In this document: positions 25,544-37,811 of the stretch, in pieces
Numbering within the stretch: the first letter of the stretch is position 1
How the letters are laid out: every line of letters starts with the position of its first letter
Assembly (NCBI RefSeq): GCF_000421705.1
Contig: NZ_ATXN01000003.1
Coordinates: 315,001 to 379,000 of the forward strand
Direction: 5' to 3'
Origin: Brevundimonas naejangsanensis DSM 23858
Lineage (GTDB): Bacteria; Pseudomonadota; Alphaproteobacteria; Caulobacterales; Caulobacteraceae
Length of the DNA: 64,000 nt
Position numbers and translations under genes: made by a program
The notes under the pieces: generated by a model
Databases searched by the model: none
What the model saw: the letters and a program-made list of their open reading frames with translations, nothing else
Told to the model about the DNA's origin: nothing

Positions 25544-26485
25544 TTAGAGCGCGTTGATGGGCACTTTCAGGTAGCGGACGCCGTTGTCTTCCGGCTCGGG
25601 CATGCGTCCGCCGTTCATATTGACCTGAACCGAGGGCAGGATCAGGCGCGGCATGGACAGGGTGGCGTCGCGGGCGGTGCGCATGGCGACGAACTCATCC
25701 TCGCTGACGCCGTCGCGGACATGGATATTGCCCTCGCGCTGGGCGCGGATGGTCGTTTCCCACGCGAATTCGGTGCGGGCGGGCGGCGCCTTGTAGTCGT
25801 GGCACAGGAAGACTCGCGCCGCCGGGGGCAGGGACAGCAGCCGCTGGATCGAGCGATACAGCGTCCGCGCATCGCCGCCGGGGAAGTCGCAGCGCGCCGT
25901 GCCGTAATCGGGCATGAACAGGGTGTCGCCGGGGAAGACGGCGTCGCCGACCACATAGGCCAGGCAGGCCGGGGTGTGGCCGGGCACGTGCAGGGCCGTG
26001 GCCTGGAGCCCGCCGATGGCGAAGCGGTCGCCGTCGTCGAAAAGTTGGTCGAACTGGCTGCCGTCGCGGCGGAACTCGGTCCCTTCGTTGAAGACTTTGC
26101 CGAAGACGTCCTGCACCTTGATGATGTCGCGGCCGATGGCCAGACGGCCGCCGAGGCGCTCCTGCAGATAGGGCGCGGCCGACAGGTGGTCGGCGTGGGC
26201 GTGCGTCTCCAGCAGCCACTGGACCTCAAGATCCTCGGCCTCGACGTAGGCGATCAGGGCGTCGGCTGAGGCGGTCGAGGTGCGGCCCGCCGCCTGATCA
26301 TAATCCAGCACGCTGTCGATGATGGCGCAGGCGTTCGAGCCGGAATCGCGCACGACATGACTGACGGTGAAGGTGGCGGGGTCGAAGAAGGATTTGACGA
26401 CAGGGCGCTGGGCCTCGTTCGTCAGGGCGGCCTCGATCAATTCCCTCGCATAATCGCGGGCGGGGTCGATGGGGGCGTCGTTCAC
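25544..26485 (-). CDS. MBL-fold hydrolase, persulfide dioxygenase/Blh-like
   Basis: A 313-residue metallo-beta-lactamase-fold protein related to Blh and persulfide dioxygenases (ETHE1). The metal motif is THAHADH at about 95, with further ligands in PGHTP and DTLF and a late CHDYKAP histidine. I chose the GTG at 26485 because GGAGAG lies five bases upstream; an ATG at 26500 would add five residues but lacks a ribosome site. It is the first gene of the leftward sulfide operon, next to an AT-rich inverted repeat that is probably the BigR operator. Persulfide oxidation to sulfite is the likely role, feeding the exporter at the end of the operon. Confidence 0.88.
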   Translation of the reverse strand: MNDAPIDPARDYARELIEAALTNEAQRPVVKSFFDPATFTVSHVVRDSGSNACAIIDSVLDYDQAAGRTSTASADALIAYVEAEDLEVQWLLETHAHADHLSAAPYLQERLGGRLAIGRDIIKVQDVFGKVFNEGTEFRRDGSQFDQLFDDGDRFAIGGLQATALHVPGHTPACLAYVVGDAVFPGDTLFMPDYGTARCDFPGGDARTLYRSIQRLLSLPPAARVFLCHDYKAPPARTEFAWETTIRAQREGNIHVRDGVSEDEFVAMRTARDATLSMPRLILPSVQVNMNGGRMPEPEDNGVRYLKVPINAL

Positions 26486-26514
26486 GGCGTCTCTCCGCAT
26501 TGATCTGAATCAAG

Positions 26515-26549
26515 CAATTAGATATTTACATATTATATGCAAGTAATTG
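26515..26549. promoter_or_regulatory. candidate BigR operator in sulfide divergon
   Basis: An AT-rich stretch bounded by CAATTA (26515-26520) and TAATTG (26544-26549), with TTAC (26526-26529) and GTAA (26543-26546) inside. It lies between two divergent sulfide-stress units, one encoding a BigR-type repressor. Confidence 0.55.
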
Positions 26550-26592
26550 TTTTCAAGGTGCGCTGCGCCTCGGCGACGCGTAGCCCTATGAC

Positions 26593-27234
26593 ATGGAAAC
26601 CGACTCGATGACGGACACGCCCTCCCTGCGGCCTCTGCGGATCAATGAGGCGGCGCCAGATTTCACCGCGCGCACGACGCGGGGCCAGCGTCGGCTGAGC
26701 GACTATCGCGGGCGCTGGTTGGCCTTCTTCTCGCATCCGGCGGACTTCACCCCGGTCTGCACCAGCGAGTTCATCGCCCTGGCCCGGCGTCAGGCGGACT
26801 TCACCGCCATCGGCTGCGAACTGCTGGGACTGTCGGTCGACAGCCTCTATTCTCACCTGGCGTGGCTGAAGGACATCCGCGACCGCTTCGACGTGACGGT
26901 GGAGTTCCCGATCATCGAGGACCCCTCCATGGTCATCGCCCAGGCCTATGGGATGATCGACCCGGCGGCGCCCGACAGCGCCTCGGTGCGCGCCACCTTC
27001 GTCATCGACCCGAACGGGGTGGTGCGGGCCATCAGCTGGTATCCGATGAACGTCGGACGCTCCGTCGAGGAGTTGCTGCGGCTGATCACGGCCCTGCAGA
27101 CGGCGGATCGGGAAGGGGCCTCGGCGCCCGAAGGCTGGACTCCGGGCGCGGCCCTGCTTCAGGCGGCGCCGATCGACTTCGGCGACGTGCTGGCGGGCGA
27201 TGACGCCTGGTATTATCGGCCGGGGCCGAAATGA
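26593..27234 (+). CDS. peroxiredoxin, 1-Cys (Prx6/AhpC-like)
   Basis: A 213-residue peroxiredoxin. The active site PADFTPVCTSE places the peroxidatic cysteine at Cys56, with Thr53 and the Pro of the usual PxxxT/SxxC triad. No clear resolving cysteine is seen near the C-terminus, and the length and the SVDSLYSHLAWLKDI and RATFVIDPNGVVRAISWYP segments fit the Prx6 group. It reduces peroxides, probably also persulfides in this setting. ATG 26608 is an alternative start. It overlaps the next gene (ATGA), so it is co-translated with the BigR-type repressor and shares the divergent control region with the sulfide operon. Confidence 0.9.
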   Translation: METDSMTDTPSLRPLRINEAAPDFTARTTRGQRRLSDYRGRWLAFFSHPADFTPVCTSEFIALARRQADFTAIGCELLGLSVDSLYSHLAWLKDIRDRFDVTVEFPIIEDPSMVIAQAYGMIDPAAPDSASVRATFVIDPNGVVRAISWYPMNVGRSVEELLRLITALQTADREGASAPEGWTPGAALLQAAPIDFGDVLAGDDAWYYRPGPK

Positions 27235-27644
27235 CGCGCGGCGACGTCGATCTGGAACGGTTGAAGGCCGTCGCGCCCGAGGCGGCCGAACTTTTGCGGC
27301 AACTGGCCAACGCCAACCGCCTGCTGATCCTGTGCCATATCGCGCAGGAAGAGCGTTCGGTGGGCCAGCTGGAACAGGAGCTGGGCCTGCGTCAGCCGGG
27401 GTTGTCGCAGCAACTGGCTGAGCTGCGCCAGTCGGGCCTGGTGAAGACCCGGCGGGCGTCCCGCTCCATCTACTATTCCCTCGCCGACGAGCGGGCGCAG
27501 GGGGTGATGGCCATGCTGTTCGAGATCTTCTGCCAGGACCCGGCGGCCCTGGCCGAAAGACTGCATCAGGCGACCGCGCCGGAGCCGACGCGCCCCGCAG
27601 GCGACGCGGCCCGGTTCGCCCGGATTCTGCCTCCGCGCGCCTGA
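27231..27644 (+). CDS. bigR: ArsR family persulfide sensor BigR/SqrR
   Basis: A 137-residue ArsR-type winged-helix repressor of the BigR/SqrR group. The DNA-reading segment is LRQPGLSQQLAELRQSGLVKTRR (about 53-75). Two cysteines stand at Cys35 (LLILCHIAQ) and Cys101 (FEIFCQDP), the pair that forms a polysulfide bridge in BigR and SqrR when sulfide stress rises, releasing DNA. Both being present makes a sulfide-sensing role likely rather than metal sensing. It is co-transcribed with the peroxiredoxin and probably binds the inverted repeat at 26515-26549, controlling both directions. Confidence 0.9.
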   Translation: MTRGDVDLERLKAVAPEAAELLRQLANANRLLILCHIAQEERSVGQLEQELGLRQPGLSQQLAELRQSGLVKTRRASRSIYYSLADERAQGVMAMLFEIFCQDPAALAERLHQATAPEPTRPAGDAARFARILPPRA

Positions 27645-27666
27645 TGCGCTTCTTGCTGACCTAACC

Positions 27667-28818
27667 TCAGCTCAGGCGGTCCTCGACGATGCGGGCGAAG
27701 ATCGAGGAGGCGACGGGCAGGACGGCGTCGTTGAAGTCATAGACCGTCTGGTGGACCATCGGTCCGCCCTGGCCGAAGAACATATAGGCTCCCGGCGCGT
27801 GCTGCAGCATATAGGCGAAGTCGTCGGTGAAGGGGTAAGGCTTCAGATCGCGCAGCACCTTGTCCGCGTCCAGCACCGAGGCGCAGGCGTCTGCGGCGAT
27901 GGCGGCCTGGGCCGGGGCGTTGATGCAGGGCGGCACCCCGGCGATTTCGGTCACGGTGAGGGTGCAGCCGGTCATGCGGCCGACGCCGTCGCAGATGGCC
28001 TGAAGCTGGCTCCACATGGTTTCGATCACCTCGGGCGAGGTGGCGCGCAGGGTGCCCGCCAGGCTGGCTTCGTGCGGTACGACATTGTGCGAGGCGCCCG
28101 CCTGAAGCTTGGTGACGGTAAATAGAGCCGGCTCCATCGGATCGACGTGACGGCCGATGATGGACGAGATTTCCGAGGCGACGCGGACGGCCGCCTGAAG
28201 CGGATCCTTGGTCTTGTGCGGAGCGGCGCCGTGGCCGCCGACGCCCTGAATGTCGATCTCCCAGATCTTGTAGCCGTTCAGGGTCGCGCCCGGACGCACC
28301 GCCGCCTCGCCGAACGGCAGCAGGGGCATGTTGTGATAGGCGTAGATTTCATCGCACGGATAGCGGTCGAACAGGCCGTCGTCGATCATGGCCTTGGCGC
28401 CCAGACCGTTCTCTTCGGCGGGCTGGAAGATCAGCACCACTCGGCCGCGCGCAGGCGGATTGGCCGTCAGGTAGCGGGCGACGCCCAGCAGGGTCGCTGT
28501 GTGGCCGTCGTGGCCGCAGGCGTGCGAGACGCCGGGCTTGGTCGAGGCGTGCTCGGCGCCGCTGTCGTCGTTCATGGGCAGGGCGTCCATGTCGGCGCGC
28601 AGGCCGATGGACGGGCCGGTCTCGCGTCCCTGAACCACCGCCACGACGCCCGCGCCGCCGATGCCGCCTTCAGGCGACAGACCCATGTCCTTAAGGGCGT
28701 CGAAGACGATCTTCGCCGTGCGGCTTTCCTCGCCCGAAAGCTCGGGGTGGGCGTGGAAATCCCGACGCCAGGCGGTCATGTCTGAGGCGAGGGCGGCGAG
28801 GGCGGGCAGGGGCTTCAT
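27667..28818 (-). CDS. M20D family amidohydrolase/aminoacylase
   Basis: A 383-residue M20 metallo-amidohydrolase similar to aminoacylases and hippurate hydrolases, which remove an acyl group from an N-acyl amino acid. Metal and catalytic segments visible are RRDFHAHPELSGEE at the start, GLRADMDALP, SHACGHDGHTATLLG, IFQPAEENGLGAKAMIDDG and, near the end, QGGPMVHQTVYDFND. The dimerisation subdomain lies in the middle, with the GGHGAAPHKTKDPL block. No signal peptide is seen, so it is cytoplasmic. It converges on bigR and is followed upstream by the methionine operon; neither shares an evident pathway with it. Confidence 0.9.
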   Translation of the reverse strand: MKPLPALAALASDMTAWRRDFHAHPELSGEESRTAKIVFDALKDMGLSPEGGIGGAGVVAVVQGRETGPSIGLRADMDALPMNDDSGAEHASTKPGVSHACGHDGHTATLLGVARYLTANPPARGRVVLIFQPAEENGLGAKAMIDDGLFDRYPCDEIYAYHNMPLLPFGEAAVRPGATLNGYKIWEIDIQGVGGHGAAPHKTKDPLQAAVRVASEISSIIGRHVDPMEPALFTVTKLQAGASHNVVPHEASLAGTLRATSPEVIETMWSQLQAICDGVGRMTGCTLTVTEIAGVPPCINAPAQAAIAADACASVLDADKVLRDLKPYPFTDDFAYMLQHAPGAYMFFGQGGPMVHQTVYDFNDAVLPVASSIFARIVEDRLS

Positions 28819-28905
28819 AGGTCTCAGGCATCCGGCGAAAAAGACGACGCCCTGACCCTTAGCACCCCCGCGCTGTCGGGGACATGGCGGCCCCAGGTCT
28901 CGGGA

Positions 28906-31572
<2,667 letters not shown>

Positions 31573-31591
31573 CTTATTGACCGCAGGCAGT

Positions 31592-31742
31592 CCTTCTCCC
31601 CTCGGGGGAGAAGGTGTCATGCAAAGCATGACGGATGAGGGGTAGGGTTCCGCAGGCTGACTGGCCGAGGATGAGCGCGCATCCGGCCGCCCCCTCATCC
31701 GAGCCGCTGGCGCGGCCCACCTTCTCCCCCGAGGGGAGAAGG
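31592..31742. repeat. inverted pair of 23-bp palindromic elements between metH halves
   Basis: Two copies of a CCTTCTCCC...GGGAGAAGG palindrome (31592-31614 and 31720-31742) face each other around about 105 bases that include GGATGAGGGG and its near complement CCCCTCATCC. It resembles REP/BIME-type elements. A related half-element lies at about 41090-41140. Confidence 0.8.
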
Positions 31743-31758
31743 AAGGAACAGTGGGTCG

Positions 31759-32835
31759 TCACGACACCAGCTCAAACGGTTCCAGACCCGACAGGCGCAG
31801 GGCGACAGGGCGTTTGGGTACGGCGCGCGGGGTCACGCCTGCGACCTCTTCGGCGACGTGGCGGATGTGGTCGGGGGTGGTGCCGCAGCATCCGCCGACG
31901 ATGTTGACGAGGCCCGACTTCGCCCATTCCTCGAGGAAGTGGGCCGTCTCGTGCGGCTGTTCGTCATACTGACCCATGGCGTTGGGCAGGCCCGCGTTGG
32001 GATAGGCGCTGACCAGGGTGTCGGCGACGCGGCTCAGCTCGGCGATATGCGGCCGCATCAGTTCGGCGCCCAGGGCGCAGTTGAAGCCGACAGCGAAAGG
32101 CTTGGCGTGACGGATCGAGTTCCAGAAGGCCTCGGCCGTCTGGCCGCTCAGCGTCCGGCCCGAGCGGTCGGTGATGGTGCCCGAGATCCACAGGGGCAGG
32201 GGCTCCAGTCCTTCGTCCTCCAGATCCTTGATCGCCTTGATCGCGGCCTTGCAGTTCAGGGTGTCGAACACCGTCTCGATCAGGAAGATGTCGACGCCGC
32301 CGTGGTGCAGGGCGCGGGCCTGCTGCTTATAGGCCTCATAGACCTCGTCATAGGTGACGGCGCGATAGCCGGGGTCGTTGACGTCGGGGCTCAGCGACAG
32401 GGTGCGGTTGGTCGGGCCGATGGCGCCGGCGACGAAGCGGGGCTTGTGCGGCTCTTTTTCGGTCCAGCGGTCGGCGACCTCGCGCGCGATGCGGGCGCCT
32501 TCATAGTTCAGGTCATAGACCGCGTCCTCCAGCCCATAGTCGGCCTGGGCGATGGTGGTCGAGGAGAAGGTGTTGGTCTCCGAAATATCGGCCCCGGCGG
32601 CGTAATAGACATCGTGCAGGTCGGCGATGATGTCGGGCCGCGTCAGGATCAACAGGTCGTTGTTGCCCTTCTGCGGATGGCTGTGGTCGCGGAAGCGTTC
32701 GCCCCGGAAGTCCTCTTCCGTCAGGTCGCGGCGCTGGATCATCACGCCCCAGCTGCCGTCCAGCACCAGAATGCGCTCTTTCGCCGCCGCGTGCAGGGCG
32801 GCGATCCGTTCAGCGCGGCTCAGGGGAGAAGTCAT
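31759..32835 (-). CDS. metH: homocysteine S-methyltransferase subunit (MetH N-terminal part)
   Basis: A 358-residue homocysteine-binding domain. It opens with the [14 protein letters not shown] segment, has [14 protein letters not shown], and carries the zinc cysteines in GFNCALG and in [11 protein letters not shown]. It binds homocysteine through zinc and receives methyl from the cobalamin subunit encoded 186 bases downstream. The two together make one MetH, an arrangement known in Caulobacter. It is directly downstream of metF and just before the palindromic repeat, in the same direction as the regulator gene, so all four genes probably form one operon. Confidence 0.95.
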   Translation of the reverse strand: MTSPLSRAERIAALHAAAKERILVLDGSWGVMIQRRDLTEEDFRGERFRDHSHPQKGNNDLLILTRPDIIADLHDVYYAAGADISETNTFSSTTIAQADYGLEDAVYDLNYEGARIAREVADRWTEKEPHKPRFVAGAIGPTNRTLSLSPDVNDPGYRAVTYDEVYEAYKQQARALHHGGVDIFLIETVFDTLNCKAAIKAIKDLEDEGLEPLPLWISGTITDRSGRTLSGQTAEAFWNSIRHAKPFAVGFNCALGAELMRPHIAELSRVADTLVSAYPNAGLPNAMGQYDEQPHETAHFLEEWAKSGLVNIVGGCCGTTPDHIRHVAEEVAGVTPRAVPKRPVALRLSGLEPFELVS

Positions 32836-33783
32836 CTACGCAACAGCCTTGGTTTCGCGCACGCCCAGAACGCGACAGATCGCATAGACCAGCTCGGCCC
32901 GATTCAGGGTGTAGAAGTGGAAGTCCGAAAAGCCCTCTTCCTGAAGGCGGGCGCAGGTCTCGGCGGCGATGGAGGCGGCCAGAAGCTTGCGCGTCTCCGG
33001 GTCATCGTCCAGCCCGTCGAAATGGCCCGCCAGCCAGTCGGGTAGGGCGGCGCCGCACGCCGCCGTCATCCGCTTCAGCCCCGCGAAGTTGGACACCGGC
33101 ATGACGCCGGGGATCAGGGGTATGGTCACGCCCGCCGCCCGCACCCGGTCGCGGAAACGTAGGAAGGCCTCGATGTCGAAGAAGAACTGGGTCACGGCGC
33201 GCGTGGCGCCTGCATCCACCTTGGCCTTCAACACGTCGATGTCGTGGTCGATGGAGGGGCTTTCCGGGTGCTTTTCCGGATAGGCGCCGACCGTAACCTC
33301 GAACCCACCGATGCGGCTGAGGGCGGCGGTCAGTTCGGTGGCGTTGGCGTAGCCGTCGGCGCGGGGCGTATAGGCGCCGCCGATGCCAGCCGCGCCGGGC
33401 GGGTCGCCTCGCAGGGCGACGATGTGATCGACGCCGATAACCTTGTAGCCTTCAATGACCTCGTCGACCTCGGCGCGGCTGGCCTCGACGCAGGTCAGGT
33501 GGGCGGCCGGTCGCAGGGTGGTCTCGCTGATGATGCGCTGGACCGTGCGGTGGGTCCGCTCGCGCGTTGAGCCGCCCGCCCCATAGGTGACGGAGACGAA
33601 GGCCGGGTTCAGAGGCTCCAGCCGCCGGATGGCCGACCATAGATTGGCCTCGGCCGCGTCGGTCTTGGGCGGAAAGAACTCGAAGGAGACGTTGACGGCG
33701 TTGCGGTTCGATCCGGCGCGCGCCACCGGACCCAGCGGCGACAGCAGCAGGGCGCGGGCTTCGGCGAGAGAGGAGGGGGCCAT
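32836..33783 (-). CDS. metF: 5,10-methylenetetrahydrofolate reductase MetF
   Basis: A 315-residue FAD enzyme of TIM-barrel type that reduces methylene- to methyl-tetrahydrofolate, the methyl donor for MetH. Signature parts are NVSFEFFPPKTDAAE, SVTYGAGGSTRERTH, LTCVEAS, the HIVALRGDPPG block and the KVDAGATRAVTQFFFD segment. The start at 33783 overlaps the stop of the upstream ArsR-methyltransferase gene (TGATG), showing translational coupling. The stop abuts the homocysteine methyltransferase gene. Together the order is regulator, metF, metH-N, metH-C, a compact methionine regeneration operon. Confidence 0.95.
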   Translation of the reverse strand: MAPSSLAEARALLLSPLGPVARAGSNRNAVNVSFEFFPPKTDAAEANLWSAIRRLEPLNPAFVSVTYGAGGSTRERTHRTVQRIISETTLRPAAHLTCVEASRAEVDEVIEGYKVIGVDHIVALRGDPPGAAGIGGAYTPRADGYANATELTAALSRIGGFEVTVGAYPEKHPESPSIDHDIDVLKAKVDAGATRAVTQFFFDIEAFLRFRDRVRAAGVTIPLIPGVMPVSNFAGLKRMTAACGAALPDWLAGHFDGLDDDPETRKLLAASIAAETCARLQEEGFSDFHFYTLNRAELVYAICRVLGVRETKAVA

Positions 33784-34745
33784 CAGGCGGTCTTTCGGAC
33801 GGGGCTCGCGGCGCGTTCGCCGGTCCAGATGTGAACGGTCAGGCCTTCCGTGTCGGGCGGCAGGGCGATGGGCGCCGAGGGCGTGAGACCCGCCTCGGTC
33901 AGCCATTCCCGGATTTCGGCGTCGGGGAAGCCCAGACGGCGGTGCTGATGCGCCTCGCGAAGGTGCTCGAATTTATGGGGGGCGAAGTCGACGATCAGTA
34001 GCTTGCCGCCCGGCATGACCAGACGCGCGGCCTCGGCCACGGCGGCGGCCGGATCGGCGAGGTAGTGCAGCACCTGGTGGACGATCACCAGATCGGCGCT
34101 TTCGTGCGGCAGGCGGGTCGAGAAGATGTCGCCGTGGCGCAACTCGACCTTGTCCAGCCCGGCCTTGGAGACATTGGCGCGGGCGATGTTCAGCATATTC
34201 TGCGACAGGTCGAGGCCGACCGACATCTTCGCCTTCTTGCCGAACAGGGTCAGCATCCGGCCCGAGCCGGTGCCCAGATCGACTACGCGCTCGAACGGGC
34301 CTGACCCGGCCGCGCGCTCGACCGCGGCCTCGACTGCGCTTTCGCAGACATAGAGGCTGCGCATCTGGTCCCACTGGGGCGCGATCTGCTCGAAGTAGCG
34401 GGCGGCGTCGATGGCGCGCTCCTTGCGCACCTCGTCCAGACGGCGATGGTCGGCCTCGCCCTCGCCGTCGTCCAGCAGATCCAGCACGGTGTCGACCAAG
34501 CGCCGCGACAGGGCGTCGTGCGACAGGCGGTAGAAGACGCGCGCGCCATCGGGGAACCGTTCGATCAGACCGGCGTCGGCCATCAGCTTTAGATGGCGCG
34601 AGACACGCGGCTGGCTCTGGTCCAGAACGCGCGACAACTCCATCACCGAGAGCTCTTCGGCAGCCAGCAGTGACAGAACGCGCAGGCGAGTCGGTTCGCC
34701 GGCGGCGCGCAGGGCTTCAACGGTCTGGTCAGCAGTCAGTGTCAT
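33783..34745 (-). CDS. ArsR regulator fused to a SAM-dependent methyltransferase
   Basis: A 320-residue two-part protein. Residues 1-95 are an ArsR winged helix (GEPTRLRVLSLLAAEELSVMEL, then QSQPRVSRHLKLMADAGLIERFPDG). Residues about 130-310 are a class I methyltransferase fold with VVDLGTGSGRMLTLFG for SAM binding, VGLDLSQNML and the HQVLHYLADP segment. The fold probably senses SAM or S-adenosylhomocysteine, as in the SahR-type methionine regulators of proteobacteria; this link is from memory. It heads the metF-metH operon and its own start is 5 bases from a 20-bp near-perfect palindrome, suggesting autorepression. Whether it still methylates anything is unknown. Confidence 0.88.
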   Translation of the reverse strand: MTLTADQTVEALRAAGEPTRLRVLSLLAAEELSVMELSRVLDQSQPRVSRHLKLMADAGLIERFPDGARVFYRLSHDALSRRLVDTVLDLLDDGEGEADHRRLDEVRKERAIDAARYFEQIAPQWDQMRSLYVCESAVEAAVERAAGSGPFERVVDLGTGSGRMLTLFGKKAKMSVGLDLSQNMLNIARANVSKAGLDKVELRHGDIFSTRLPHESADLVIVHQVLHYLADPAAAVAEAARLVMPGGKLLIVDFAPHKFEHLREAHQHRRLGFPDAEIREWLTEAGLTPSAPIALPPDTEGLTVHIWTGERAASPVRKTA

Positions 34746-34750
34746 AGGTC

Positions 34751-34770
34751 GTATAAAGATATCCTTATAC
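34751..34770. promoter_or_regulatory. palindromic operator candidate of the methionine operon
   Basis: GTATAAAGATATCCTTATAC is a palindrome with one mismatch pair, ending 6 bases before the ATG of the ArsR-methyltransferase gene. It probably overlaps the leader or the ribosome site, so binding would block expression of the whole met operon. Confidence 0.65.
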
Positions 34771-34881
34771 GCTTATGCAAGCAAAATCTGGTCGCGCGCG
34801 TCTTCTATCCACGTCATGCAGGCACGGATCGTTCTTTGCGTGTCTGGAATGGAGGGCAGACAGCCCCCGAGGGGCAGAATT

Positions 34882-35811
34882 TCAGTCTGCGACAGGCGTC
34901 TTCAGCGGCTCGTCCGCAAAGTGGACCGAGAGATTCTGTAGAAGCAGCATCAGCATCCCCTGCACCGCTTCGGTCGTGGCGCCGCCGGTGTGAGGCGTCA
35001 GGACGGTGTTGGGCACGCCCGCCCAACGCGCGGCCTCGGTCGGTTCCTCGGCGAAGACGTCGAGGGCCGCGCCGCCCAGACGGCCGTCTTTCAGCGCGGC
35101 GATGACGGAGTCTTCATCGACCAACTGTCCGCGCGCAACGTTGACCAGCAGGCCCGTCGGTCCAAGCGCCTCGATCGCCTCGGCCGAGATCAGACCCCGG
35201 TTGCTCTCGTCCGCCCGGCAGGCGACGACGAGGATGTCGGAACCGCGCGCCAGTTCGATCAGGCTGTCGGCGCGCGGCCACACGGCTTCCTTGGCGCGCG
35301 GCGCCCACCAGCGGACATCCATGCGCATGACCTCGGCGCGGCGCGCCACGGCTTCGCCGATATGGCCCAGGCCGACGATCCCCAATCGCTGACCGCCCAG
35401 CGAAGTGGTGATGCTGCGCGTGGACAACTTCCATTCGCCAGCGCGGATGGTGCGGTCGCCCTCGGCGATCTGTCGACGCGCGGCCAGGATCAGGCCGATG
35501 GCGTGGTCGGCCACGTCCTCGTGGTTCACGCCGGGCGCATGGGTGACGGGCAGGCCGCGCGCGCGGCACCACTCGACATCGATGCCGTCATATCCAGCCG
35601 TGAAGCAGGCGATCAGCGACAGATTGGGCAGGCGTTCGATCAGCGCCTTGTCCAACTCGAACTCGCCCGCGACGATCAGGGCGCGAATGTCGTCTGCCGC
35701 CTCGATCGGCGGGCCTTCCCAGAAGCGATAGACATCGTAGGCACCTTCCAGGAAGGCGCTCAGCGGGGCCAGATGCCGCTGCATGATCAGGACGGCGGGA
35801 CGCTGGGTCAT
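34882..35811 (-). CDS. D-isomer 2-hydroxyacid dehydrogenase
   Basis: A 309-residue NAD(P)-dependent 2-hydroxyacid dehydrogenase. The cofactor loop is GIVGLGHIGEAVARRA, the substrate-side segments are TAGYDGIDVEW and GVNHEDVADHAIGLIL, and the catalytic Arg, Glu and His can be placed in VNVARGQLVDED, the DVFAEEP loop and LTPHTGG. It most resembles the glyoxylate/hydroxypyruvate reductase group. It is not in the met operon: it is read in the same direction but lies upstream of it with an intervening gap. The substrate is not known. An inverted repeat lies between its start and ettA. Confidence 0.9.
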   Translation of the reverse strand: MTQRPAVLIMQRHLAPLSAFLEGAYDVYRFWEGPPIEAADDIRALIVAGEFELDKALIERLPNLSLIACFTAGYDGIDVEWCRARGLPVTHAPGVNHEDVADHAIGLILAARRQIAEGDRTIRAGEWKLSTRSITTSLGGQRLGIVGLGHIGEAVARRAEVMRMDVRWWAPRAKEAVWPRADSLIELARGSDILVVACRADESNRGLISAEAIEALGPTGLLVNVARGQLVDEDSVIAALKDGRLGGAALDVFAEEPTEAARWAGVPNTVLTPHTGGATTEAVQGMLMLLLQNLSVHFADEPLKTPVAD

Positions 35812-35858
35812 GGGGGCAGACTATCCCGCTTTCGCTGGAGCGCCAGCTTTCTCATTCA

Positions 35859-35967
35859 CCGCTCATCCCGGCGGACGCCGGGACCCAGTGCTTTGGCGAC
35901 AGAAACGATGTTGGACCCTTGGTGACTTGGGCTCTTACTGGATCCCGGCGTCCGCCGGGATGAGCGG
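35859..35967. repeat. 30-bp inverted repeat around a 49-base spacer
   Basis: The arms 35859-35888 and 35938-35967 are reverse complements with one mismatch in 30. Each contains an inner palindrome CCCGGCG-nn-CGCCGGG. It is an intergenic repeat element, possibly one dispersed copy of a family. Confidence 0.85.
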
Positions 35968-35978
35968 GAAGGGCATAG

Positions 35979-36012
35979 AAAAACGGCCCCCCGATTGCTC
36001 GGAGGGCCGCTT
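35979..36012 (-). terminator. terminator of ettA
   Basis: On the minus strand, CGGCCCTCCGA pairs with TCGGGGGGCCG around GCAA, followed by five T. Confidence 0.75.
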
Positions 36013-36030
36013 GTCAGTCTATGCGCTGGA

Positions 36031-37698
<1,668 letters not shown>

Positions 37699-37811
37699 GC
37701 GTCGCGTCGCGCCTTTGATTCAGTGCGGATGGGAAGTTGCCGGAGGATGTAGCGACCCCGAAGGCTTTGGGCAAATCTTCGGACAGGGGCGCGGCTTTTC
37801 AATGGCGATCT

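Noticed and set aside
31592..31742. CRISPR array
   Set aside because: Only two inverted copies of a palindrome, not direct repeats with spacers; no cas genes in the window.
31573..31758. SAM or cobalamin riboswitch before metH
   Set aside because: The gap is filled by a palindromic repeat pair; no riboswitch core was recognised.
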